From assembly GCA_965223405.1 (NCBI GenBank), contig CBDCWO010000006.1:5146001-5210000 (forward strand): 64,000 nt of DNA, written 5' to 3'. Position numbers and translations under genes: made by a program. This document shows positions 1 through 8,602 of the stretch, piece by piece; position 1 is the first letter of the stretch, and every line of letters begins with the position of its first letter. The notes under the pieces are model-generated. The model was given only the letters and a program-made list of their open reading frames with translations, was not told where the DNA came from and made no database searches. This stretch comes from CBDCWO01 sp965223405 (GTDB lineage: Bacteria > Bacteroidota > Bacteroidia > Chitinophagales > Saprospiraceae).

Positions 1-1418
1 GCTATCGCATTCCAACCGAGAATGAACTGTTGACAATTATCAATGATAGTAAAAAGGAAGAAATAACCGCTTATGAGGATGAGGTATCAACAGAACCTTT
101 GTTTTCCAAAGATCTGACTCCAGTGATGATTAAAGAAGAAAAAAACCATGATGCGATCAATGCAAAAGAAATCGTTTTGGAAAACGGTATTCGGATACTG
201 TATAAAAAGACGGATTTTAAGAATGACGAAATTATTATGTCGGCCAGGAGCGATGGGGGTAATACTCTTTATGATTTGGATAAGTTTAATCAAGCTCGAT
301 TTGCGAGTTCCATAATTAGTCAATCCGGAGTAGGAAACTTTGATGAGATCCAATTAGGAAAATTGTTAACTGGAAAGAAAGTTTCCGTATCTCCTTATAT
401 CGGTGGTAGAGAGGAAGGATTTAGAGGTAATGCATCGCCTGAAGACCTTGAAACTTTGTTCCAATTGATCTATTTATATTTTGAAAATCCACGCCGGGAT
501 GAGGAAGCACTCAAGTCTTTTGTAGCTAAGCAAAAGGCCTTCTTGGAAAACCTGGATGCTAATCCTAACTTTTATTTTTATGATCAGGTCACGAAAGTTA
601 AGTATGGTAACCATCCCCGAACCAAATATCCGACTGTAGCAGATATGGACGCCCTAGATCTGGATCAGATTATGGCGATCTATGAAGATCGATTTCAAAA
701 TGCCGGTGATTTTATATTTTATTTTGTCGGAAATTTTGATGAGAATGTATTAAAAAATTATGCTCGCGAATATTTGGGCAATTTGCCTAATACAGGTCGT
801 GTAGAGCATTGGAAAGATGTAGGAGTGAAAATAACAGAGGGCAAAATCAGGAAAAACTGGAATCGAGGTCAGGCCCCGAAAACCAATGTCCAGATCTTCT
901 TCCATGGACCATTTGAGTGGTCAACCAATAACCGCTATGTCTTTAACTCTACAATTGACTTATTACGAATCAAATTGCGGGAAGCGTTGAGGGAAGATAA
1001 AGGTGGTGTGTATGGAGTTGGAATTCAAGGATCCTATGCCAAAGAACCACGTCCTGAATATACTATTACGATAACTTTTAACAGCGACCCCGACCGTACT
1101 GACGAACTGGTGAAAGCGGTTTATGCAACTGTTAATGAAGTCAAAGAAAATGGCGGCAAAGAAGAAGATATTGTCAAAGTAAAGGAACTTCAAAAACAGA
1201 CTTTGATAAAATCGCATGAACAAAACAGATACTGGCTCAATGGAATCAGAAACTGTGATGAAAACAATTTACCATTTAATTCTCTGCTGTTAGAGCACCT
1301 GGAAGAATTGGCAGATCTGTTATCTCCTCAAGTAATAAAATCAACTGTAAATCAATACTTTAATGAAGAAAATTCAATGGAATTTGTCTTGAATCCTGAG
1401 GTGACTAATGAAAATTAG
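1..1418 (+). CDS. M16 family zinc peptidase, C-terminal part (5' end outside window)
   Basis: The reading frame is open to the left edge (codons from position 3 read YRIPTENELL before the TTG at 30), so this is the 3' part of a larger gene. The visible ~470 residues match the C-terminal half of PqqL-type M16 peptidases: a domain starting near KEIVLENGIRILYKKTDF, then the catalytically inactive M16 domain ending around LREALREDKGGVYGVG, which carries the conserved R and Y of that half. The HxxEH zinc motif belongs to the N-terminal half and is not in the window. Family knowledge: such proteins are usually periplasmic proteases of about 900 residues with two M16 repeats. Substrate unknown. The gene runs convergently towards the ACT-domain gene, 9 bases away. 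Confidence 0.85.
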   Translation, partial: YRIPTENELLTIINDSKKEEITAYEDEVSTEPLFSKDLTPVMIKEEKNHDAINAKEIVLENGIRILYKKTDFKNDEIIMSARSDGGNTLYDLDKFNQARFASSIISQSGVGNFDEIQLGKLLTGKKVSVSPYIGGREEGFRGNASPEDLETLFQLIYLYFENPRRDEEALKSFVAKQKAFLENLDANPNFYFYDQVTKVKYGNHPRTKYPTVADMDALDLDQIMAIYEDRFQNAGDFIFYFVGNFDENVLKNYAREYLGNLPNTGRVEHWKDVGVKITEGKIRKNWNRGQAPKTNVQIFFHGPFEWSTNNRYVFNSTIDLLRIKLREALREDKGGVYGVGIQGSYAKEPRPEYTITITFNSDPDRTDELVKAVYATVNEVKENGGKEEDIVKVKELQKQTLIKSHEQNRYWLNGIRNCDENNLPFNSLLLEHLEELADLLSPQVIKSTVNQYFNEENSMEFVLNPEVTNEN

Positions 1419-1427
1419 ACTATGGAA

Positions 1428-1829
1428 TTATCCAGGTCGTTTATTTTGATAGGATAGTTGAAGCTGCATTAAACATTGATGTGCTTGTTTGGCATCCGAG
1501 GTGGGCACAAAAATATGGTCGTGGTTGAAGCCGGCTATCAGATTGCAGGGGATCTCAAGTTTTGCAAGTTCCGACGATACCATAAAGGTTAGTCCTACGG
1601 CAGTCAGCGGAGAGTCGACCTGTAAGGTAATCTTGCAGTACAGCAAATGGTAATTCTGGTTGAATTGGTCAGCTATTTGTGATTCGACAATGTACGTTAA
1701 ACCTTCGTCCTCCTGAATTATGGCAAAACTGTGCTTTCCTAAACCATCAAGAGGCGCTGAGCGGAAGACATATGCAAAAGTCCTTTTATCCAATTTAGGG
1801 TTTAAGTTGCTCAGTAGTTGATGGATCAT
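1428..1829 (-). CDS. ACT-domain (CASTOR/ACT_7-like) protein
   Basis: About 133 residues. I place the start at the internal ATG at 1829 (MIHQLLSNLNPKLD). The open frame extends 25 codons further up, but those residues are hydrophobic and not family-like. Core segments GLTYIVESQIAD, ITLQVDSPLTAVGLT, ELAKLEIPCNLIAG and HDHIFV are typical of small stand-alone proteins with tandem ACT-like folds, which in general bind amino acids and act as sensors. Substrate and partner cannot be told from sequence. It is the last gene on the minus strand downstream of the hox operon, behind the broken saccharopine-dehydrogenase-like gene. An association with amino-acid metabolism is only inferred from the fold. 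Confidence 0.75.
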   Translation of the reverse strand: MIHQLLSNLNPKLDKRTFAYVFRSAPLDGLGKHSFAIIQEDEGLTYIVESQIADQFNQNYHLLYCKITLQVDSPLTAVGLTFMVSSELAKLEIPCNLIAGFNHDHIFVPTSDAKQAHQCLMQLQLSYQNKRPG

Positions 1830-1938
1830 GACCTGTGAGTTAAAGAATATGATTGTAAATAAATAGAAGAGTAAGTTGGTGTAATTTACGATAAAGTATC
1901 TCACTTCACCATTAGATAGATCAATAAATCAGAAATCC

Positions 1939-3051
1939 TTAAGACAATTCTTCGCGTATTTCAATTCCCATTTTTCCCAGGTCGGCAAAGAACTTCGTGG
2001 GATCCACAGTCAATGCTTGAAAATGCAATCCGGCATTCATTTTCCCATCTAAATATTGTATCAAACCGGCAACTACCGGTGCAGCTGTTAGTAAATAAGC
2101 ATCGGTATGGGTAAATTCAAGACGATGTTTTTGGTTATTGTGCCCTGTGCCTACCGACACCAATTTGCAGCCGTAGGGTGGCTTACTTTGTCACATTCCA
2201 GTTAAAAGTAATTTAGAAAGGAAAGGGTGTAATTTGTCAGGTAGAAATTTTGCTCCGTACCAGACTAGCGGCGTAATCAAATAGTCAGACAACCAATTAA
2301 ACCCCGAAATAAAAAAACCTGTGTTTTGAATAGTGGGAATCGATTTGGGTAAGCGCTTAATCTCTTCTAACAGCATTGGAGTACAGTGTAGATTGCCGAA
2401 GGGATGTCCAAAATCAAAAGGTATTAACTTGGTCATGTTCTGCTTTAACCATTTGCCTTGCTGTAATACAATAGGCTGAAAATGTTTGAATTCTTCGACA
2501 AATTCAACCATGGTTTCTTTACTAAACTGGTAGTCATTCCAATTCATACGAAGTGCAGCATAAACGTGGGCATCTTTTAGTTTGCCCAACACGGCTTTAC
2601 TGTATCGAATCATTGCAGCAGGAACACCCGGATGAAATCCACCATCTGTGACAAAAATTCTACCTTTTTGCTTTATTTCAGTTTTGTATTTTTCCAGAAT
2701 GCTTATTTTCAGAGGGGAGGATAATAGAAGGTCATAGTAATCGATATTGGCTTCCAGAGTGGCCTTAATGATCAGTTCGACCTGGTCAAGGACACTACCT
2801 GTAACCAATACGATATCGACCTCTTTCATGATATTAATCATCTCATCATAATTGGAAGCATCCAATTTTGCTGGTATAAATTGAACCTGATGATCGTGCA
2901 GACGATCCAATTCTTTTATCACCGATTTACTTTTGCTTAAGTTACGCGAGGTCACAATTACATCACACTGCAATTTGGTCGAACATAGCAGCTGTGAAAT
3001 GGACTTTCCGGCATTACCGGTGCCTCCTAATAGTAGAACACGCTTGCCCAT
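1939..3051 (-). pseudogene. saccharopine dehydrogenase-like oxidoreductase interrupted by an in-frame TGA
   Basis: From the ATG at 3051 (MGKRVLLLGGTGNAGKS, a Rossmann glycine motif) the frame runs 286 codons to TGA at 2191-2193. It continues in the same frame as QSKPPYGCKLVSVGTG and then THTDAYLLTAAPVVAGLIQYLDG to a normal stop at 1939. Residues on both sides of the TGA match one continuous saccharopine dehydrogenase NADP-binding family protein: SKPPYG followed by a DxYLLTAxPVVAxxxQYLDG segment is characteristic. Joined length is about 370 residues, the usual family size. So a single nonsense change (for example CGA or TGG to TGA) splits the gene. It may be a true pseudogene, a sequencing error, or read-through. 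The ORF can be opened up to 3180, but those 43 residues look non-coding. It lies 151 bases after the hydrogenase maturation protease. Confidence 0.7.
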
Positions 3052-3202
3052 ATACTGATTTTTGAAAGGGATTAGATGGATTTGCGTATTTTGGAATCTA
3101 AGGATATTTCGTACGCAATTCGTATTGCTTTCTAAGTGTAAGATCGATCTGAAGCAGCTAAAACCAAATCCTGGCTTCAACTAAATTCAGATCTATCCTA
3201 AA

Positions 3203-3667
3203 TTATATCAATTCCAAAGGCTTTGTCAAAATCTGGTTTGAAAGTAATTCAATCCCAATCTTTAGGTTTCCTTTTGCTAATCTGGAAAGTCCTGTATTTA
3301 GCTCCCATTGCTCTCCGCGTAAAGACAGCATATATACCATTGGCGCTTTGTTGTACAGTTGGTTACAAAGTGATACGATAGTTTCGGCAGACAAAGCATG
3401 AGTAGAAAACTCAAATACTTGTTTTGGTTCAACCCTTTCCCATTTAACCTTTTTGACCTCCGCATCACATGTCGCATCCACAAAGACTACCTGATCAAAT
3501 TCTGATATGTAGGCGGCATCTTCTATCTGTAATTGATAACGATAGGAAATTTCAACCATGGATTTTACCCTGGAAGGCAATTGGTCACAAAATGCCCAGC
3601 CCAATCCATCGTCCGACCGACCGGAATTTCCAATTCCTAATATCAAAATAGACTTATCGGTATCCAT
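3203..3667 (-). CDS. [NiFe] hydrogenase maturation endopeptidase (HyaD/HoxW-type)
   Basis: 154 residues, the usual size. The N-terminus ILILGIGNSGRSDDGLG is the family signature, with the Asp that binds nickel of the immature large subunit. Other conserved parts are FVDATCD and STHALS (the His near residue 92). These peptidases remove the C-terminal extension of the hydrogenase large subunit once the NiFe(CN)2CO centre is in place. It starts 17 bases after hoxH, which carries just such an extension, so it is almost certainly the dedicated HoxH protease, cytoplasmic and co-transcribed. No hyp accessory genes are present in this window; they must lie elsewhere. Confidence 0.92.
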   Translation of the reverse strand: MDTDKSILILGIGNSGRSDDGLGWAFCDQLPSRVKSMVEISYRYQLQIEDAAYISEFDQVVFVDATCDAEVKKVKWERVEPKQVFEFSTHALSAETIVSLCNQLYNKAPMVYMLSLRGEQWELNTGLSRLAKGNLKIGIELLSNQILTKPLELI

Positions 3668-3684
3668 TAGCTACCCTCTTTCAT

Positions 3685-5145
3685 TCAATTTCCTGATTTG
3701 ATTAATTGCTGTTTTACTTTTCCATTGGAATCATAGACGATCAGTTGCAGTGGCATTTTACCAATAGCGTGAGTAGCACAACTGAGGCATGGATCATAAG
3801 CTCGTATAGCTACTTCTACCTGATTCAACATGGTTTCCGTTATCTCTTTTTGTTCGCTGAGCACGTGGTTTGCAACCCATCTTACTGCCCGGTTCATGGG
3901 CTCGTTATTATGAGTGGTTGAGACGATCAAATTACATTTGGTTATTTTCCCTTTTTCGTCTACCAGATAGTGATGCATTAAAGTTCCTCTGGGAGCTTCG
4001 ATGATCCCGATGCCTTCGTTACGATGGGTGCCTTCGCGAAGCAGATCATCTCCGGTAATGTGTTTATCGTGCAACAAAGTATGAATTTCTTCGGCACAAT
4101 AGAGCATCTCTATCAAACGAGCCCAATGCGAATGCATGGTATGATGATTGGGTTTGCCATTCGTGTATGCTTTAAACTCTTCCAGTTCATGCTGGGCCAA
4201 AGGTGTAGCAATTCGATCACAGATGTTTAGTCTTGCTAGTGGGCCAACCCGATTCCATCCGTGGGTTTTTCCGATTGATTTGAGATACGGAAACTTCATG
4301 TAGGACCATTTTTCCACAGATTCGGCAAAGTATTTAGTATAGTCATTGTGATGAATATCCGGTAATATGACTCTACCCGTAGAATCTATTGCTCTCAATT
4401 TTCCATCATAGAGATCCAGGTCTCCTTGATCATTAACCATTCCTAAATGACCTGATGGATAACTACTGAATGTGTCAAGCCACTTGTGGTTTTTTTCATG
4501 ATACGTTTTGATAAAATTTACCATTTCCTGAGACCATCCCAGTATGGTATCTACAGCGGGAGTATCATTTTCTTCCAGAAAATAATCCCGTTCATATTCG
4601 AAAAAAGTTTTATGTACACCACCTGGAACTGCAGTAATTCCGTGGATTTTCTTACCGGCTACAGCCTTGATAATTTCTTGGCCGAATTTTCGCATTAAAA
4701 TACCTTTACGGGCTATCTCCTGATTTTCAATGGCGACATTGACCACATTCCGTATTTCCCTGGGCGCATCCAATCCAAACAATAAGTCTGGTGAGGCCAA
4801 ATAAAAGAAGTGGAGGGCATGAGATTGAAAGACCTGAGCATAATGCAATAACCGCCTCAGTTTGGCTGCAGTTGGGGATAAATCCTCAGGATCAATTCCG
4901 ACAATTTGATCAATAGCCTTGGCCGCAGCAAGGTGGTGACTTACCGGACATATACCGCACAACCTTTGTACCAAGACAGGAGCCTCCCAATAAGGATGTC
5001 CTTGGATAAATCTTTCAAATCCGCGGAATTCAACAATATGAAAAAAGGCGTTGTCTACTTTTCCTTGGTCATCCAGGTGAATGGTCACCTTGCCATGCCC
5101 TTCGACACGGGTTACAGGGTCAATGGTTAACTTTTGTCCTATCAT
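3685..5145 (-). CDS. hoxH: NAD-reducing [NiFe] hydrogenase large subunit HoxH
   Basis: 486 residues. Both nickel-binding motifs are intact: RLCGICPVSHH (C63, C66) and DPCLSCATH (C453, C456). After H459 come 27 more residues, the C-terminal extension expected to be cut off by the maturation protease encoded next. The N-terminal RVEGHG is also family-typical. Together with the diaphorase-type partners upstream this makes it a group 3d (bidirectional, NAD-coupled) hydrogenase. It would oxidise H2 with NAD+ or evolve H2 from NADH in the cytoplasm. It starts 2 bases after the HoxU-HoxY fusion, so translation is probably coupled. Confidence 0.95.
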   Translation of the reverse strand: MIGQKLTIDPVTRVEGHGKVTIHLDDQGKVDNAFFHIVEFRGFERFIQGHPYWEAPVLVQRLCGICPVSHHLAAAKAIDQIVGIDPEDLSPTAAKLRRLLHYAQVFQSHALHFFYLASPDLLFGLDAPREIRNVVNVAIENQEIARKGILMRKFGQEIIKAVAGKKIHGITAVPGGVHKTFFEYERDYFLEENDTPAVDTILGWSQEMVNFIKTYHEKNHKWLDTFSSYPSGHLGMVNDQGDLDLYDGKLRAIDSTGRVILPDIHHNDYTKYFAESVEKWSYMKFPYLKSIGKTHGWNRVGPLARLNICDRIATPLAQHELEEFKAYTNGKPNHHTMHSHWARLIEMLYCAEEIHTLLHDKHITGDDLLREGTHRNEGIGIIEAPRGTLMHHYLVDEKGKITKCNLIVSTTHNNEPMNRAVRWVANHVLSEQKEITETMLNQVEVAIRAYDPCLSCATHAIGKMPLQLIVYDSNGKVKQQLIKSGN

Positions 5146-5147
5146 AA

Positions 5148-6428
5148 TTAGTCATATTTGAATTCGGAATACAATATGGAATATTGATCGTTCCAGAGGA
5201 TGTTTTTAATAGCCTTCCAGATGTGATTGGCAGAAGGAGGACAACCGGGCAAATAAGCATCAATTTTAACTACTTCATTGCAAGCATATACTTTGTCCAA
5301 TATTTTAGGCAGGTCTTCGTGGTAAGGAACTATATATTCACCAGGATTGGTGGTTACACAATTCAGATAGGCCTCTTCAAGACATTCTTCCAATGGGATC
5401 GTATTTCGCATGGCGGGGAGTCCCCCCCAAATAGCACATTCACCCGTTGCAACCAGGACTTTACACATTTTGCGAAACTCTCGCAAAACCTCTACATTCT
5501 CAGAATTGCAGCATCCGCCTTCGATAATACCAATATCACATTTTTTCGTAAAATTCTTAATATCGTTGAGGGGACTCTTATTAAATTCGATGAATTGGAT
5601 TATATCTATTAACTCCGTATCTATATCCAGCATAGACATATGACAGCCAAAACATCCGGCCAACGAAATCGTGGCTATAATTTTTTTCTCTCCATTATGA
5701 TCATTCGAAATGCCAGCTGTGACTTTATCTTCCTTGGATTTCTTTACCTGAACAGACTCCAGATCAAATTTCCGATCGCCAAAAGGGCTGGCCATACTTT
5801 CTCCTCTTACCATGATAGCGCCGGTAGGACAAAGGTTCATTGTTTCAACTGCTTCTTTGTGGGTTAGTTTTGCTTCCTCTACATAGTCAATTCCAACTAT
5901 GGTTTCATTTCCCCGATTGCAAAAGGAAAACACCTTTCTTCCTTCTTTAGTTTCTACTTCCTCTACACACCGAAAGCATTTTACACACCGGTTATGTTCA
6001 ATAACCATTCTTTTAGGATTGAAATCTGTGATTCTATCCTTAAACAAATGGGGAAATCGCGTATTGGAAATTCCCATCTCATAGGCCATGTGCTGCAAAT
6101 CACAGTTACCGCTTTTTTCACAAGATGGGCAAAAATGATTGCCTTCTGAAAACATCATTTCAACTATAGCTTTGCGCATGTCGGTCAATCCATTGCTCTC
6201 GACATTTATTTCCATACCATTTCGTACTTTTTCCATACAAGCAGGTCCTACATGTCCATCAATTTCACAATTACACACCCTGCAGGTTCCTAATGGTGGA
6301 TCAATATGTTCGAAATAGCAAAGCGAAGGGATAAATATTCCATTTGCTCTGGCCACCGCTACCAGGTTTTCTCCTTCTTTGGCTTTTATTTTTTTACCGT
6401 CAATGGTTAATGTGATTGATTTAGCCAT
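5148..6428 (-). CDS. HoxU-HoxY fusion: diaphorase iron-sulfur subunit joined to hydrogenase small subunit
   Basis: 426 residues in one uninterrupted frame. Residues 1 to about 210 are HoxU/NuoG-like: [2Fe-2S] ligands C37, C49, C52, C64; a His-ligated [4Fe-4S] site H98, C100, C103, C109; and a ferredoxin-type cluster C148, C151, C154 with C200 in CPTGA. Residues 211-248 are a polar linker (KKSKEDKVTAGISNDHNGE). Residues 249-426 are HoxY: AGCFGCHMSMLD (C259, C262), GECAIWGGLPAMRN (C331) and LPGCPPSA (C396) supply the proximal [4Fe-4S] cluster. In the classic enzymes (Cupriavidus, cyanobacteria) HoxU and HoxY are separate. The fusion hard-wires the electron path from the diaphorase to the NiFe subunit. 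It sits 3 bases after hoxF and 2 before hoxH. Confidence 0.9.
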   Translation of the reverse strand: MAKSITLTIDGKKIKAKEGENLVAVARANGIFIPSLCYFEHIDPPLGTCRVCNCEIDGHVGPACMEKVRNGMEINVESNGLTDMRKAIVEMMFSEGNHFCPSCEKSGNCDLQHMAYEMGISNTRFPHLFKDRITDFNPKRMVIEHNRCVKCFRCVEEVETKEGRKVFSFCNRGNETIVGIDYVEEAKLTHKEAVETMNLCPTGAIMVRGESMASPFGDRKFDLESVQVKKSKEDKVTAGISNDHNGEKKIIATISLAGCFGCHMSMLDIDTELIDIIQFIEFNKSPLNDIKNFTKKCDIGIIEGGCCNSENVEVLREFRKMCKVLVATGECAIWGGLPAMRNTIPLEECLEEAYLNCVTTNPGEYIVPYHEDLPKILDKVYACNEVVKIDAYLPGCPPSANHIWKAIKNILWNDQYSILYSEFKYD

Positions 6429-6431
6429 AGT

Positions 6432-8171
6432 TTAACTTTTAAATTTTTCATATTCTTGGATTGCACTTTGCATATCGAATCCTTGATTTAAGCCAATTCC
6501 ACTCCTGTCAATATTTTTTTGGAAGTCTGTACTAAACTTTGTCAAAGCCGTAATCAATGAATTAGTGGCTGTTTTCCCTAGTCCACATCTACTTGCAACT
6601 TGCATGATTTTACCCCATTCAAGAACATCCTGAAAATCCTGATCATATGCTAAGCCCAATTCCAATTTCTTTAGTCTTCTGGTGATAATAAAATTTCCGG
6701 CTCGACAAGGAGTGCAAACTCCACAAGACTCATGTTTAAAAAATTCTGCGAAATTTTGAAGTATCTTCAGGATATCACGTTGGCGATTAAAGATCATAAA
6801 CGATCCTCCACATTTGACCTCATTTTTTGCAATCACCAAATGTTTTTCGTCTATCTTGTAACATTGACCTGATGGTCCGCTTATTTGCATGAAATAGGGA
6901 TCATCAGCCTCGCACAACGTAAGGATCTCCTCAATCTTTGTGCCCCATTCAATTTCATAAATTCCGGGTAAGTGGCAATCACCTGAGATACTCAACAACT
7001 TGGTTCCGGGGGACTCCGGTGTGCCGGTATTCAAATAATAGTCTGCACCCAATTCAATTATCCGGGCAGCCGCGCAAAACGTCTCCACATTGTTAATAAC
7101 CGTTGGTTTATTCAAAAATCCTCGTTCGGTAGGGAAATACATTTTGGTTCTTGGCTCTCCGCGTTTTCCTTCTAGCGAATTAAGAAGCGCTGTTTCTTCT
7201 CCACAGACATAGGATCCGGCTCCAATCTGCACTCTGATATCAAAACTGAATCCTTTGATTCCGGAAATGTTCTTGCCCAGCATCCCCATTCTCCTGAATT
7301 GTTCTATGGTACGCTCAAGTTTATTCTTGAGCCAGGTATATTCTGCCCTCAAATAGATTATTCCCTGCTTTGATTTGATAACATATCCACATAAGATCAT
7401 GCCTTCCAGTAAAAGACCGGGATAGGCATTGAGTAATACTCTGTCTTTAAAAGTTCCGGGCTCTCCTTCATCTGAATTACAAACAACATATTTAGTAGCT
7501 GCTTTTTGATTCCTGCAAAATTCCCATTTCATTCCAGTAGGAAAAAAAGCTCCTCCCATACCGGATAATTTGGATTTCTTTATCTCTGAAAGGATATCAT
7601 CCGGAGTACATGCCTCATTCAGCTTGTCCAAGCAAATACCCGGATAATAATCTCGCAATAGGACGACTTTATCTTCTTTAGGGGTATATCTGATATGATC
7701 CGGGACCTCATCGCAAATCGTTGCTACCTCAGCTCCTTGTTTTAGCTTAGAGATGATTTCCCTAACTTTTAAGGTGTGAAGATTGGTAAAGGGATGAAAA
7801 TTGATCATGGCAGCAGGCTCCTGGTCCGATAGACCAATGCACGGAGTTTCAAAAAGACCAAATGGACCACTAATATTTTCATCACCAAACTTCGAACCGG
7901 TTTCTTTTTCAAAAGCTTCCTTTACCCTTTCATATCCCTTAAATTCAGATACAATGCTATTATTTAAATAGATCTGATACTTTCCACTAGGTTTGCGTTG
8001 AAAAAAGTGATAAAATGAAACGACTCCTGCTACTTGAACATAGGAAATCTTGAACTTTTGGGCACATACTTTAATATCATGGTCACTGATATATCCATGT
8101 TTATTTTGAACGGCCCAAAGTTCATTTAATAGTGCGGTGCGATCTTTATTAGGATGTGCAGATTTACTCAT
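6432..8171 (-). CDS. hoxF: NAD-reducing hydrogenase diaphorase subunit HoxF with N-terminal NuoE/HoxE-like domain
   Basis: 579 residues. Residues ~10-130 resemble NuoE/HoxE but keep only one of the four [2Fe-2S] cysteines (C111 in ETPCIGLSDQ); the CxxxxC pair is replaced by YLNNSIVSEF. Residues ~165-579 are NuoF-like: FMN/NAD region GMGGAFFPTG (204-213, with Phe where most relatives have Gly or Ala), NSDEGEPGT, GSYVCGEETALLNSLEGKRGEPR split over ~319-341, and [4Fe-4S] ligands C483, C486, C489 (ESCGVCTPC) and C529. It is the NAD(H)-binding electron entry/exit of the Hox enzyme. First gene of the operon; its upstream region (8172-8602) holds the only room for a promoter. Fusion of a NuoE-like domain to HoxF is known in Cupriavidus. 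Confidence 0.93.
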   Translation of the reverse strand: MSKSAHPNKDRTALLNELWAVQNKHGYISDHDIKVCAQKFKISYVQVAGVVSFYHFFQRKPSGKYQIYLNNSIVSEFKGYERVKEAFEKETGSKFGDENISGPFGLFETPCIGLSDQEPAAMINFHPFTNLHTLKVREIISKLKQGAEVATICDEVPDHIRYTPKEDKVVLLRDYYPGICLDKLNEACTPDDILSEIKKSKLSGMGGAFFPTGMKWEFCRNQKAATKYVVCNSDEGEPGTFKDRVLLNAYPGLLLEGMILCGYVIKSKQGIIYLRAEYTWLKNKLERTIEQFRRMGMLGKNISGIKGFSFDIRVQIGAGSYVCGEETALLNSLEGKRGEPRTKMYFPTERGFLNKPTVINNVETFCAAARIIELGADYYLNTGTPESPGTKLLSISGDCHLPGIYEIEWGTKIEEILTLCEADDPYFMQISGPSGQCYKIDEKHLVIAKNEVKCGGSFMIFNRQRDILKILQNFAEFFKHESCGVCTPCRAGNFIITRRLKKLELGLAYDQDFQDVLEWGKIMQVASRCGLGKTATNSLITALTKFSTDFQKNIDRSGIGLNQGFDMQSAIQEYEKFKS

Positions 8172-8258
8172 TCTGAATGATTTTATTGAATGATCAAACT
8201 CGGCGGAAATTTATCCTATTCAGCGCTGCATTTCCTAGATCACAAATCATCGTAATGA

Positions 8259-8272
8259 GTGATCATTATCAC
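8259..8272. promoter_or_regulatory. Crp/Fnr-family type operator upstream of hoxF
   Basis: GTGATcattATCAC: 5-bp arms in perfect dyad symmetry around a 4-bp spacer. It fits the Fnr-type pattern TGAT-N4-ATCA and equally the Crp core GTGA-N6-TCAC. Its centre is about 95 bases before the hoxF start codon, a plausible activator position. Regulation of a fermentative or bidirectional hydrogenase by an oxygen- or redox-responsive Crp/Fnr protein is common in other bacteria; here it is inferred only. Confidence 0.45.
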
Positions 8273-8360
8273 CTGATTTGGTTATCGTAATTCAAGCAGA
8301 GATTGAAACTTTGCGAGTTTTTGGCTTGTTTTGGATTAATTAAAATACTTTTCGTTCCTC

Positions 8361-8380
8361 CAAGGGGTCATGACCCCTTG
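8361..8380. repeat. perfect 20-bp palindrome in hox upstream region
   Basis: CAAGGGGTCATGACCCCTTG is its own reverse complement over all 20 bases. It is GC-rich in an otherwise AT-rich spacer, 190-209 bases upstream of hoxF. No U-tract follows in either direction, so it is not a typical terminator. It could bind a dimeric regulator. Confidence 0.6.
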
Positions 8381-8602
8381 AACAACAATTCACAGGGATG
8401 CTATTCATGAACCCCATGCCGCATTTATCACGCGTGGAGTCGATCATCATTTGTTTTAATACATCGCAACTTTGATATAATTAATTAGCCTGCAGAATAT
8501 CCACTCCCTTCACCCCAGGCCGATTTATGTCATTTGCGAAGCAGTCAAAAGCTTCAAAAGAGAGTCACAATATTCCTGATTAATGCGTTGCCTATCCTTT
8601 CC

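Larger units (their letters stand above)
8172..8602. promoter_or_regulatory. hox upstream region
   Basis: A 431-bp stretch without a convincing gene, between the start of hoxF and the end of the hydrolase-OsmC gene (both minus strand). It must carry the hox operon promoter. Two dyads stand out and are listed separately: a Crp/Fnr-type box at 8259-8272 and a perfect 20-bp palindrome at 8361-8380. I could not pick a clear Bacteroidota -33/-7 promoter by eye. The rest shows nothing recognisable. Confidence 0.6.

Noticed and set aside
2191..2193. TGA as selenocysteine codon
   Set aside because: No redox-motif context, no selenocysteine known in this family, and no SECIS-like hairpin evident after it; nonsense mutation or error is simpler.
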